From positions 1,307,001-1,371,000 of the forward strand of contig NC_092677.1 in NCBI RefSeq assembly GCF_964355755.1: a DNA stretch of 64,000 nt, in the 5' to 3' direction. The notes under the pieces were generated by a model. The model worked only from the letters and a program-made list of their open reading frames with translations, was not told the DNA's origin and searched no databases. A program made the translations under genes and the position numbers. Below, one piece after another: positions 43,814 to 55,348 of the stretch; position 1 is the stretch's first letter; each line of letters opens with the position of its first letter. Source of the DNA: Antedon mediterranea. Lineage: Eukaryota; Echinodermata; Crinoidea; Comatulida; Antedonidae.

Positions 43814-44215
43814 CTATATACACAAAAAAATAAATGTACATAAAAAAAATCCATTGCTCCTGTACAAACAATAAAAAATAAACTTACTGTATGCTTTCAA
43901 ACTGTAATCACGAGTATGCCTTACTTTTTAAATTTAAGAGGCGAACAATTTATTGCACACCAAGTACATGGACCTGTTGGCAGTGTAATACTTCCATGTT
44001 TGCTATCCATGTTTTTTCTTTTTTAAATTGGCATACATACATATTTGGTTACAGTAATATACAATAATGTTGTGCATTTAATATATTATAACTTTGTGCA
44101 TTATAAATACATTGTTTTGATCAGTTATAAAACAACAAAAAATGTGTTTTATATCGATTATTATTTAGAAGTATAGTTAGCATTTATAGGAAGCATTTAT
44201 TAATACAAAATTTAC

Positions 44216-44270
44216 CATGGAAAGTAGCAACAGCAAACAAATTAATGAGTACACAATTTCTTGTAATCAT
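44216..44270 (-). CDS. Unit D exon: signal peptide
   Basis: ATG at 44270 on the minus strand, reading MITRNCVLINLFAVATFH and ending G|GTAAAT in phase 1, in frame with the V exon (VINGQTEP). Its sequence is unlike the signal exons of B, E and G. Confidence 0.6.
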
Positions 44271-44619
44271 CTTGCATCAACCTACTAAAAGTAAAATTTT
44301 GATTAATGACTATAAATAAAATATGAATGTATTTATTATTTTTATCAATTGTTCACACAATATTCATCAATACAATAAAATAGAATACTAAATTGATAAA
44401 ATAGACTCTATTTTATCAAAACCTTGAATCTCCACAAAACATTGTATATAGGATGACGTTTTTTGGTAAGTGTACAATGATTTGGAAAAATGCCACAGAT
44501 TCGAGTAAATCGGTATGATGGTGAATAAAAAAAAAAAAATTGTCCGAGAATCAAACTTGATCAAACCAACAAAATCACGAGATTCAGGGCCGCCACACCA
44601 CACTAATATGCCAACCAAT

Positions 44620-45000
44620 CAGTTGATCAAATTCGTGTTAAACTTTGTATACGAGTTTAGCTTAGGTTTGTGATAAGGTAAAGAATTCCATGTTTTTATG
44701 ATACGTAGCTCTAATAAACGTATTAAACCAAGATTTATACAGCTTAAAAGGATGACCCCTGTGTAAATGGCCAGCAACATTTTGGAAAGTGAAAAAAATA
44801 AGAAACAAACATTTTCGAGACCATGAACAATCTTTTTCAAGATTCAATAATGTCACCTCTACTACGTCTAGCTTCGAGTGACAATAGACCCAACCTAGAA
44901 AGCCGTTCCTGTGCAGAAAGATTTTTGAATCCTGGTACTACTACTAACTTTGTTTTTGGACCTTCTCAAGTTTAATAATATCCTTCTTCAAATGCAGAGA
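44620..45000 (-). pseudogene. CR1-type LINE 3' coding fragment
   Basis: Across frames the minus strand reads LEKVQK, PGFKNLSAQERLSRLGL, LEARRSRGD, FKLYKSWFNTF and WNSLPYH, the C-terminal end of CR1-like LINE ORF2. Stops and frameshifts make it inactive. No clear tail or target duplication was found. Confidence 0.6.
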
Positions 45001-45179
45001 CCGCTGTGCATATATTAAAACTAAATTTTAAGAAAAACTGAAGCCATAAGAATAAAAACAAAACACACAGATAATTAATTTTGATAATGAAATATAATTT
45101 ATAAATCACTTTCCTACATTCAAGTTAATAATAATACAGACTTTAAATAACTCTAAAAAAAGTATAGACATCCCTACAA

Positions 45180-45400
45180 CTGATTTATTAGTTAGAGGCT
45201 AGGCATATAGTATGCCTACGTACTAGACTATCTACATAGGCCTAGTGCTCGTACTAGCTTTAGAGGCTAGGCCTAATAGGCCCCTAGTAGGCCTACTTAG
45301 TACTAGAGTAGGCTAAGTGTTAGTCTTGGGATAACCTAGGCCTAGGTAGGCCTAGGGCCTAGCTAGGCCTACATAGTAGGCTAGATTAGATAGACGAAAG
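45180..45400. repeat. Cluster of AGGCCT palindromes
   Basis: The words TAGGCCTA, TAGGCCTAG and GTAGGCCTAC occur more than ten times in about 200 bp. The same word is scattered singly through the whole window. Confidence 0.75.
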
Positions 45401-45661
45401 GTTTGAAGTAGGCGATGTTTACGTACGGATTTACGATATGAAAATGTCTCGATAAGAGAAAAAGGCATATAAGACCAAACCACCAAAAATTACAAAAATA
45501 ACGTGATGACTAAAATGCTGCCCTAATGATGTGTGTATGATCGATAAAAGACCAAACCCATTTTGTATGGCGCGCCTACAGAGAAAAAATATCATTAACT
45601 ATAAAATAATAAATATTGACATGATGACACTCAACATCAAGATATTTGACATGATACAGAT

Positions 45662-46570
45662 GGCGCTAGTTCCGTTTCGCACCTGTCGTTTATTTCGACT
45701 CAAAATTGGTTGAGTAACTTTATCGTGAGTACCACACCTTAGAATTAGGCCTCAAAAATACTTTTACGAAGGAGATCACACAAAAAGTAAAAAATAATCC
45801 TTTAAATTGATGAATTTACAGACGTGTTTCTCGCACATCGGTTCGTGAATTTTGCATACTCCATGTTCAATGTTGTTGTTTATATGGAGTGCCAAAAGAG
45901 CAATCATAATAGAGGGCTAAAAGCTCAGTAAATTGCGTATACTTAATGCATTTATTGGTGAAAATTACGTTCAATTTTATCATATTTTGTCAATGTCAAT
46001 GCAACAAAAATAATACTGTTGATACTGTACATGGTTTTTGCAGGGCAGGAACTTTTAGGAATGAAATTCGACAAATTCATCATCATATTACATGTACTGT
46101 AGGGGTATACCTGATCTAAATAATATTCCTCTTAGTCTTAGTCTTACTCTTAGGCCTAGTGTTGCTATTTGAAAACAGCAAATTATTAGCAGTAAAATGT
46201 TACAGCATTTTTATTGACAAAATAATTATATTAAAATTAAACGTACGTGTATTTCAATAATAAATGCATCAAAAGAAGACGCATTCCACTGAGTTTTTAA
46301 CCATCTATTGTTGTTGCTCTTCTGGCGCTCCATAGAAACGAAAATATTGAACTTCGAGTAGGCCTATGCTAAATTCGCGAACGGTATGCGAGAAACATGT
46401 CTGTAAAATCATCAATTTAAAGGGTTTATTTGTTACTTTTTATGTGATTCTTCTTCATAAAAGTACTTATGAGGCCCAATTTTAAGGTGTGGTATTCACA
46501 ATAAGTTGCTTAACAATTTGGAGTCAAAAGGAAGTCGAAATAAAAACAGGTGCAAAACGGAACTAGCGCC
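45662..46570. mobile_element. Fold-back DNA transposon with 8-bp target duplication
   Basis: 909 bp. Ends are GGCGCTAGTTCCG and its complement CGGAACTAGCGCC, and the inverted arms extend about 250 bp (to about 45905 and from about 46310). The exact direct repeat ATACAGAT flanks it at 45654-45661 and 46571-46578. An 8-bp duplication fits hAT, P or Merlin-type elements; the GG start favours no single family. It is noncoding. Confidence 0.85.
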
Positions 46571-46597
46571 ATACAGATTACTAAAAATTTACAATAA

Positions 46598-47914
46598 CTA
46601 GATGGTACGCTCGCTTCGCTCGCGTACCATCTAGTTCGTGCCCACAGATGGTTCTCGAATACATAGTAATTTCAGCGTAAAAAAACTGGCGATTTCAAAT
46701 GTACGTACGGCAGGACTATAAAACATTGTCTTTTACAGAAACAAATAAATAGACACAATGATTTATGTAGTCAACCAAAATTAGCACCTAGAAACTTGTC
46801 ACAAATGAGTCCAAATTTGTTATTTGGACTCATTTAAACAAACCCAATTTTGTATCTATTAGAGTTTAGGGTTTTGTATCTAACATTAGAGTTGAGCGTT
46901 GGGGATGAGGATAGATACAAAGAGGAACAATTTTTTAATATATTCTTTATATTAAATGGTTCTTTAATATATTTCTTTATTATCCACTCTCAGTAACGAA
47001 ATATTTTTTTATAGGCCTATAAATAATATACCACTAAATAGAGTAAAACATTTCCGATTTAATACCTTATTAAAACTGTCACTGTCTTATGGTCGATTGA
47101 AATAGTAAAGTACATTTAAAGACCACTAATACGTTTATATTTTTGTAATTATTAATTAATACAAACGTTGAGAAACAACTGACAGTAATAAAGTATTATA
47201 TTATTATGTGTTTAATCTAAAAGTAGGGGCTACCCACACTCACAGTGATAAAGTTTATTAGTATATTTGTTTATATTATATTTAACAGTACCAACACACT
47301 TTTGATTCAAATGGCGATCAAAAGTGGTTAATACCTATTTGCAGTATTGTATAGCATTACAATACTATTTCTGTTTATTCTCCAAGGGTCTATAAATTTA
47401 CCTACTTGTGTTAAACCATGGAGGTATGCAAGTATGGTTAAACCAAATAATTTGGAATGTTCCATTCATCGCAAATCAATACATTTGTATAAACGTATAT
47501 TAAATCTATCAAAATAGTATTTTTTAAAGAAAATCGGCCTGTCTTCAACATTATGATACTCTACTCGAGCTGTTCAACCGGTTTTCAGCTATTAAAAGCA
47601 ATTATCGTAGGAGGAGATAGGAAAATGCGAAGTATCCTCGTATTATTGTGTACAGGTATTTTTCATGAGGACATCCATTAGACAGTGTATACCACGATCG
47701 GAAAACACCCCTATTTGGGGCAAATGGTTGAACCTAAATTCGTTTTAATCGTCAATAACTAATTATCTAACTAAATTTAATTAGTAAACAGGGTTACATC
47801 AGGTGGTTAAAATCAGTACCGAGATTATAACCAACTTTATATACCATCGAGTACACATTCTAGAAATAACGCGCGATTTACCGAATTTTGCCCTTACGTA
47901 AATTTATATATAGA
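46598..47914 (-). mobile_element. Non-autonomous Helitron, copy 2 (complete)
   Basis: 1,317 bp. Minus-strand 5' end is A|TCTATATATAAATTTACG at 47914. The 3' end is a hairpin with ACTAGATGGTACGC arms around GCGAGCGAAGCGAGC, ending CTAG|T at 46598. This is the full Helitron terminal signature and the best copy in the window. It encodes no Rep/helicase. Confidence 0.75.
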
Positions 47915-49037
47915 TATAAAGAAGCAATACCAAATATGGTAGGCCTAAATAGAAAAATAATGTAACTAACGATATTATTTTTTAAGACTTCAGCTCATCT
48001 CCCTCCACGGCCATTCTTGCGAACTGAAACTAATGCACGGTACTACAAACTACATATTCGCAATAATGATGGTTAAATTGTTACAGTGACAATCATTTGA
48101 CAGGGCCTTCTAAATCATCTAGTACGAACTCGAATTTTACGGTATTTTAAATAAGATTCAGAATAAGATTCACTATCTCTCTGGTATAAGATCTGAATCT
48201 GAAATTGGCTTTGAATATATGTGTTTACCAAGACCCCTTTTACCTTTATCAATTGCATCCATCTTCTGAAAAATCAAACGTCAGAATGTTCCAAATATTC
48301 TTTTTTTATTTGTCGCCCTCTTTTCAATTTATATTAACTATCAGTATAGTCAAAGATCGATCTTTGCTATACTGTATAGTTCAATCTTTTGCCATCGATT
48401 CATTTTAATTAATTTAATACAGTTGACTGTAGTATATGCACGCGCACATATATATATAATCACGATGATTAACCTATTTGATTAACAAAATAATTAACGA
48501 AAGTTTATTGTGCTTATTGATATAATGTTAACGTTAAAATAAGAAAGGAGGAGTGTAGTATATGCACGCGCACATATATATATGCGTACTGCGCATATGG
48601 TCTGACGAGGTTAGCCTACAAAACGTTCTATACTATTGTTCATGACTACTAGTTGGTTTCATTAAATACGTTCATTATTATACTCATCTCAACGTACTTA
48701 TTAATTTGTCTACGACGATACACGACATTGACATTATCCTCCAAACAGTGTTTACAGATTGTTTACTTTCTTGTTATGTAAAACTACTTGCTATAGGCCT
48801 ACTATATTGTGAACGATACATATAGGGATAGTGGGAATTAATCCAAACAATTGGACATGTACATAGTTACCACGAATAGTACTGTGTCACAAAGGAAGTA
48901 AAAACAAATGTAAATGAAACCGGATTCAGAAGACACAAGAACCACCACACCAGTCATATTATGTACTATAGAGTGTCAAGAGTGATATAATTTTGGATTT
49001 TCAGGTTGTTAGGCGCGGCGTGACCTTAACAGAAGGA
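47915..49037. other. Region upstream of unit E signal exon
   Basis: Includes a direct repeat of gtagtatatgcacgcgcaca near 48430 and 48556. 48960-49037 is homologous to 63250-63330, the region before the unit G signal exon, so it may hold the shared 5' UTR and promoter. Confidence 0.4.
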
Positions 49038-49091
49038 ATGGCGATATGTGTGTGTGCACTAATTTTCCTGATTTTCCAAATTAAAGTGAAT
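49038..49091 (+). pseudogene. Unit E signal exon with shifted donor phase
   Basis: Reads MAICVCALIFLIFQIKVN up to GTAAGT, almost identical to the unit G signal exon through LIFLIFQ. An indel after CAA makes it 54 nt and phase 0, whereas the V exon at 53029 needs phase 1. Splicing the two would frameshift the V domain. A functional unit E would need another leader. Confidence 0.5.
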
Positions 49092-49712
49092 GTAAGTAAT
49101 CATTTTTAATATAATTTTAATAACAATAAAATTTATTATGTTTAAATTAATATTACAAGTATATATAGAAGATAAGTGTGGCTTTAATTTGTTTGAATCG
49201 AAATTTAGAGTTTATGTTACCGAAACATTTAGCTTGTTGCAATTAAAGGGTAATCCGACCTGTTGTGTATAATATCACCGTGATAATATAATATTTTTTT
49301 AAAGTAAAATTTGTATTAGAATATCAAATTAATTTAGTACTGTACATTACTTGCGTTTTTTTATTGGTGAAAAAATAAGTCCCACAGGTTTAATCGGTGC
49401 ATGTTTTCAACGTTTATTAATTATTATTGTCTTTAACACTAAATAATATTTAATATACAAAAGTAATTTAATAACTAGAATTTAATTCGTCACTTTGACG
49501 AATTATAGGTGATGATCATTGTTATCCTTTTACTGAAATTAATTTTTTTTAAACATGCACGTACGTTAACATAGGATAAAAAAATGTTGATGTATACCAT
49601 CCTATTATATGCTTATAGTGCTGAGTTCTGCCTATTATATGCCATATACAATATGTACAGTATTAGGTGAAATTACGGGACACACATGTTCTAATTTTTT
49701 GGTATGATGGAA

Positions 49713-51139
49713 TCTATATATAAATTTACGTAAGGGCAAAATTCGGTAAATCGCGCCTTACTTCTAGAATTTTTACTCGATGGTATATAAAGTTGGTTCG
49801 TACTTTCGGTACTGATTTTAACCGCCTGATGTAACCCTGTTTACTAATTAAATTAAGTTAGATAATTAGTTATTGACGATTAAAACGAATTTAGGTTCAA
49901 CGATTTGCCCCAAATAGGGGTGTTTTCCGATCGTGGTATACACTGTCTAATGGATGTCCATCTTGAAAAATACCCGCCACAAAAATACGAGGAGGCTTCG
50001 CATTTTCCTATCTCCTCCTACGATAATTGTTTTTAATAGCTGAAAACTGGTTGAACAGCTAGAGTACAGCATCATAATGTTGAAGACAGGCCGATTTTCT
50101 TTAAAAAATACTATTTTGATAGATTTAATATACAATTATACAAATGTATTGATTTGCGATGAATGGAACATTCCAATCTCTGTTTCACAAGTGTCTATTC
50201 TCTCAGGCGTCGTAAAGGCAAGTACAGTACTGTATACTCGAAATTCGATCCATTTTTGTTTTCAATCTGTGCTGCAGAGGTTGGATATTATTTTTTTTAA
50301 ACGGATAAAGAGCTAGCGTTTTCACTCGCCGTATATTATGTACAAGTCTTTATTATTGCAGTTAAACCACCCACATCATCACCTTTCCCTCACTGGCATG
50401 AGTAGCGTTGTAAAACCAGTAGAGAATAGGCCTACGGTACATCACATGCCCTAAACGCAGAACAACTTTGGTGGGTAGGGTAGGAACCAACTTAAGTATG
50501 AATTGGCTCTAAGAAACAATTGAAAACCATTAGGCCTACTAATTAATTGAGTTAGATAATTTAATATTTATTGACGATTAAATCGAATTTATGATTTTCC
50601 CCGAATAGAGGTGGTTTTCACAAATTGTTTTACATTATATTATAAACATATACACGTCGTAGTGATGTATCGTTACATGTGCTGTACTATTTCAATCGAC
50701 TAGGACGGTGATAGTTTCAACAAGTATTACATCGCAATGTTTTATTGTGTTTAGTGGTATATTATTTGTAAAACATGAAAGCAATTAATATTTCGTTACT
50801 AAATGGATAAAGAATATATTTTAACATTGTTCCTCTTTGCACCCATCCTCTTCCCCATCCCTCAACCCTAATGTTACATACAAAACACAAATTAAGTTTG
50901 TTTAAATTTGACTTAAACAATTGGTCTTATTTTGTTACAAGTTTCTCTTTCGGAAGTAATAGGGTGCTAATTTTAGTTGAGTACATAAATCACAGTGTCT
51001 ATTTATTCGTTCCTGTAAACGACACACGGTATTATTGTCCTGCGGTACGTACATTTGAAATCGCCAGTTTTTTAACGCCGAAATTATTATGTATTCGAGA
51101 ACCATCTGTGGGCACGACCTAGATGGTACGCGAGCGAAG
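49713..51139 (+). mobile_element. Non-autonomous Helitron, copy 3 (inverted to copy 2)
   Basis: The 5' end A|TCTATATATAAATTTACG is at 49713. The body aligns with copy 2 in opposite orientation, and the 3' end is truncated inside the hairpin (GCGAGCGAAG). It lies in the intron between the unit E signal and V exons. Confidence 0.75.
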
Positions 51140-53028
51140 ATGACAAACTCAAAGATGACAATTTCGAAAGAAAATGAATTGAGCAAATAAATATAAGAAT
51201 TGGAAGAGAATCTGGCACGTAGAAGCGCTGTGCATAACTTTGACGAAAAAGATGAACAACTACTTCTTAACTTCATCTGGCCATATGTTAACGTCACAAC
51301 ATCCGATAGGCTTGATTTTTATATGAATTCATATCTATATTTCATCAGCTTTCATAATAGATTATAATCATCAAGGTAACCTTCAATTCTGAAGAGCTGT
51401 AAGGTATTCAAATTTACGGCAAAGGTGAAATTACACGACCTACGTAATTCAAGTTTTTACGCATGATGACGTCATCAAAATGAAAATGGTGTCAACTCAT
51501 GATAAAGATAATTAATTAAGCAAGCACATACTGAAATTTGTGTGAAATTCGAGCACACATAACCGAGATGCGCTCTGTTGAATGTGATAACCTACACAAA
51601 AAGATAAAAAGTGTAAAATGTGTACATGATATGAATTCATATTTACAACTCAATGGCTTCCCGAATAAGTTAAACAAATTGGGGGTCATCTTCCATTCTG
51701 AAGAATTATTTTCATTTTAAAAAGGCCTATTTTTCACAATTTTCAGAACTTTTGAGAAATTAATGTGCGCATTTTGTCATTTTTAACGTGCTCGTATAGC
51801 GTTATTTTAAGTCGGAATGGACTCAAAATCAGTGAATGTACTAAGAATTGTGAGTAGAATGTGATATGTACATCAAATTTTATTTTTACGTTTTTTAGGA
51901 ATCGCTTGCGCAGTAATTTTTTGAAACACGCAAAAGGCCTAATTCTTGCTCTAAATTGATCAAAACTTAATTTTGAGCTTTATAAATTTTAAATGCGCGA
52001 TTTCACGCGCATGACCCTACGTTCGCGTGCGTTTTTTTTTTTTTTGCTAATATTTTTACTCTTGACCTGAAGTTTACGTGTAGTGAATTTCATTATTATG
52101 TGATAATTAATTATGGAGATATGATTGATAATGTGATTTCACAAAATGGCGTATAAATGACGTCACGGATGAGTGATCACGCTGAAATGCTTATTAGGAC
52201 TAAGTTACAGTCCAATTGAAAGAAATTGTGAAATTTTGGTAATCATTGACATTTAACTTTTTGAGATATTTGTTACACAAAAAGTGTACAGAAAGAAGAA
52301 AAAGAAAAATAATAAAGATTTTATACAATAACAATAAGTGATCATTTTATTCTAAATGATCACCTAATTAGTTATATTCTAGGTATCAGTTTTTATTGTT
52401 TTCATATTCCGTTATGATAATTACTTTATTCCTATATACCATTTACTATTATGTACTAATTTGATTTTAGTTACTTTTTGTTTTTGTTCAGGCACTTTCA
52501 ACACAAGCTTTTGCTTTCCATAAATTGTGCCTCCTTCATAATACTGTATTGTTTTATTCATTTTAAAGATGAGAAGAAAAAAAATTGTATTGTTTTAACT
52601 ACCTTACTTCTCGTTATTATGAATTTTGTATTGTATTATTTATATTTTGTATATTATGAAGGAAATAAATGAAATATGTTGATATCAATTTTGCGGTTAG
52701 GCCTATAGTAGTTCTGAAAAGAAGTGGAGTTTCTCGACGATGAGTGTGATTCGACTGTCCTCAGGGTGAGAATGTAGGCAGGGTCCGGGGTAATGGGGAA
52801 TATAGTTGCCTTATTATAACCAACTACTTTTTTATTTATATTTGTTTTAAATTATACAAACTACACTAGCTGAAGATTCGTTATAGGTTGTTTTTTAAAT
52901 ATAAATTTATATAAATTAAATATAAGCCATGTTGTTATTGAAGGCGTATTTCACGAATTGTATTTATTGATTGTTTAATTCTTGTTTTCATTATACATTG
53001 CTTTACCCATTCATTTGTGTGTATATAG
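51140..53028. other. Dispersed-repeat sequence in unit E intron
   Basis: Segments around 51180-51420 and 51880-52000 resemble 55130-55345 and 58580-59300 (words such as gatgacgtcat and the ctgaagagct region), so an unclassified repeat family is present. No gene. Confidence 0.4.
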
Positions 53029-53370
53029 TTGTTACAAAAGGTCAAAATCCTGTTGTCAATGTGCAAGATGCTAACGTTAAATTAGGTGAAGATGCTGTTA
53101 TCATCTGTGATTACACACTTGATCCTACCAGAACTTTTCAGGGTGTTCAATTGTTCAATAGTAATTCAGATGGAGATAAGTTGGAAAAACGTCTTATTAA
53201 TACTTTACAGTCAAATAGAAATGGTAGATATACAGCTGACACCACACAGACTGGTGTAACTACTCTCACCATTGCAAACACAGTGTTGTCTGATGATGGA
53301 TACTATCTATGTAACATTTTTGATTCACTTCTTATCAGTGGTAGTCAACATGGAAATCTTACTGTTCAAT
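53029..53370 (+). CDS. Unit E exon: V-set Ig domain
   Basis: 342 nt, phase 1-1, GTATATAG acceptor and T|GTAAGT donor. Domain marks are VIICDYTLDP (first Cys), GVQLFNSNSD, where Leu replaces the core Trp, and SDDGYYLCNI (second Cys). The missing Trp is unusual for a V domain. The exon is otherwise open and close to units D and G. The unit as a whole has broken signal, membrane and tail exons. Confidence 0.65.
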
Positions 53371-53482
53371 GTAAGTATTAAAATGTGTCTCAATATCTAT
53401 ATTTAAAATATACTTTAAATAGTGCTGTATAATCATTACTAAAACGTATCTGTATATGTTGAATAAAGATCATTCATTACAG

Positions 53483-53773
53483 ATCTAGAAAACCCTGTTT
53501 TGGAATCAGATGCATTATCTGTCAAGATAAATGAAACGGCAACATTTACATGTACTAACCTTATCGGTAAACGAACACCAATTATTGTCAGATGGAAAAA
53601 AAATGGTAATGCACTTGATGATTCTGATGCAGAAAAGTATCCATCTTCTGATGCAACATTAATTATTAATAAAGTGGATGAAATGGATGAAGGAAGTTAC
53701 CAGTGTGTAGCAGAGAATGCTGCCTATAGTGGAGATGATGGAAAACCGAGTATTCCTCTTATACTCTCAGTAG
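53483..53773 (+). CDS. Unit E exon: I-set Ig domain
   Basis: 291 nt, phase 1-1, TTACAG acceptor, donor G|GTTGGT (weak). Domain marks are ATFTCTNLIGKR, IIVRWKKNG, LIINKVDEMDEGSYQC and AENAAYSGDDG. It lies only 113 bp after the V exon, the original compact spacing; in unit B the same interval holds a DIRS element. Confidence 0.65.
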
Positions 53774-54044
53774 GTTGGTTGCAATAAAGTTGTTAAACTA
53801 AAGATACAATATCATATTTTATTGAGATCATAGCTATAATTATTATATGGCACCCAAGGGTCTATCATAATTAGACGGATTATTTCAACAATTATGTATT
53901 ATGCGGTAATGGAAATAAAGCACAGCTACACAGTTTAATTATAAAAGGCCTTTTTATAATATAGAACAAGACAATATATACAACCAATAGATGCACTGAC
54001 TATGTTTAAATAACATAGTCATATTATACTTCCTATTTCTTTAG

Positions 54045-54071
54045 CATTGCCAACACCTTCTTCTACATCCA
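54045..54071 (+). CDS. Unit E exon: 27-nt linker
   Basis: TTAG acceptor, GTAGGT donor, phase 1-1, reading LPTPSSTS. It matches the linker of unit A. Confidence 0.55.
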
Positions 54072-54231
54072 GTAGGTCAACTACACGTACATTTCGTTTG
54101 TTTGCATTGCACTAATAGTTTTCCATTTTTAGGCCCTATAATTTTGTGAATAAAAAATATGACCTGTGTATATTTGTTATGTCACAATCACATGGTAACT
54201 CTGATCCTCCTTGTAAATCGTTCGTACACAG

Positions 54232-54350
54232 AAATTCCAAAAAGTGAGGGCATATGTAATTCAACTGGTCTTGTTGTTGGACGTTTGTTGGTGTGCTAAT
54301 TGGATTCATTACCTGTTTGCTTGTGGTTTTTATCATCAGCAAAATCGCAG
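54232..54350 (+). pseudogene. Unit E transmembrane exon, frameshifted
   Basis: Reads KIPKSEGICNSTGLVVG and then loses four bases (GGACGTTTG for GGAATGACGTTTG), shifting the frame to a TAA six codons on. The membrane helix is destroyed. A protein ending here would be secreted. Confidence 0.65.
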
Positions 54351-54473
54351 GTAAAGTATAATTCAGAAAGTAGAACCAAAAGAGTAAAATAGTTGAAGGT
54401 TTGGTGAAATACCGTCACAAGTAATGGCAAATGTATTATCATTCAATTTACTTTTGATGTTTTATTTTTAAAG

Positions 54474-54506
54474 GCACCGACATCAAATAATGACAACCAA
54501 TCAGGA
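54474..54506 (+). pseudogene. Unit E 33-nt exon
   Basis: Intact in frame (APTSNNDNQSG) but the donor is GTAACA and the upstream exon is frameshifted. Confidence 0.5.
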
Positions 54507-54630
54507 GTAACAATGCTATACTTCAACTTTAATTATTGGCTTTCACTTTGATCATTATCATCATTGTCACCAATACACAATAAATTGTGATTTATCTTAA
54601 TTTATTAATGATTCATTGTAATTCATTTAG

Positions 54631-54763
54631 CTGCAGAGGAGTATATTACGTGTACTGGAGAGGCAGATAAAGAAACAAACCACACGTACGAAGATTTACG
54701 CTGAAGAAAGACGATAACCAAGCTGTATATGTAAATGTTAAAGCAAAGAGGAACAAACAATAA
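54631..54763 (+). pseudogene. Unit E cytoplasmic tail exon, frameshifted
   Basis: Two 2-nt insertions relative to unit A shift the frame. The ancestral frame shows EEYITCTG, NHTYEDL and, after the second insertion, NQAVYVNVKAK before TAA. It preserves CAA where unit A has TAA. Confidence 0.6.
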
Positions 54764-55348
54764 TACATGTTCACTATAAAGTTAGTAATACATTATAATT
54801 ACAATGGTTTAAAACAATCACACTGATTTTAGTAAGTATGGAAATATAGAGCAACATGTGATGTAAAGATGAAAACCATAAGACATAATTGAACAATTTA
54901 AAAAAATAGAAAAATGTAAAAACGATACATTCAATTTTATTTCTAGTTTGATTTTTTAGAATTAAAATATATATTATATTACATATGTATGTATTAGACA
55001 GACATATAAGGTATAAGGAGAGCATAAGAAGGAAAATAAACTAGCCAAATTCTAATTTTGTATATGATGACATAAGTTTGTAAAGCATGTGAAAAACAAT
55101 TGATTGAAAAAGAACATATTAAAATCTAGGGCGAAATGGAGTAAGCATAAGCGCAATGCGCTCTATTAAATAAAATTACTATAGTACTAAAGCGAAAAAC
55201 AATTTTTAAATTCGAGTGGCCATACTGTGACGTCAAAACATCCGAAAGAGAAGCTATATGTTTTACATGAGTTGATATTTAAAATTCATCGGTTTCTATA
55301 ATACAATTTAATAAATGGGGTAGCCAGCCATCCTGAGGAGCTATAACC
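54764..55348. other. Unit E 3' flank
   Basis: 54770-55060 is homologous to the 3' flank of unit A (8710-9130). 55130-55348 belongs to a dispersed repeat into which the LINE was inserted. Confidence 0.5.
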
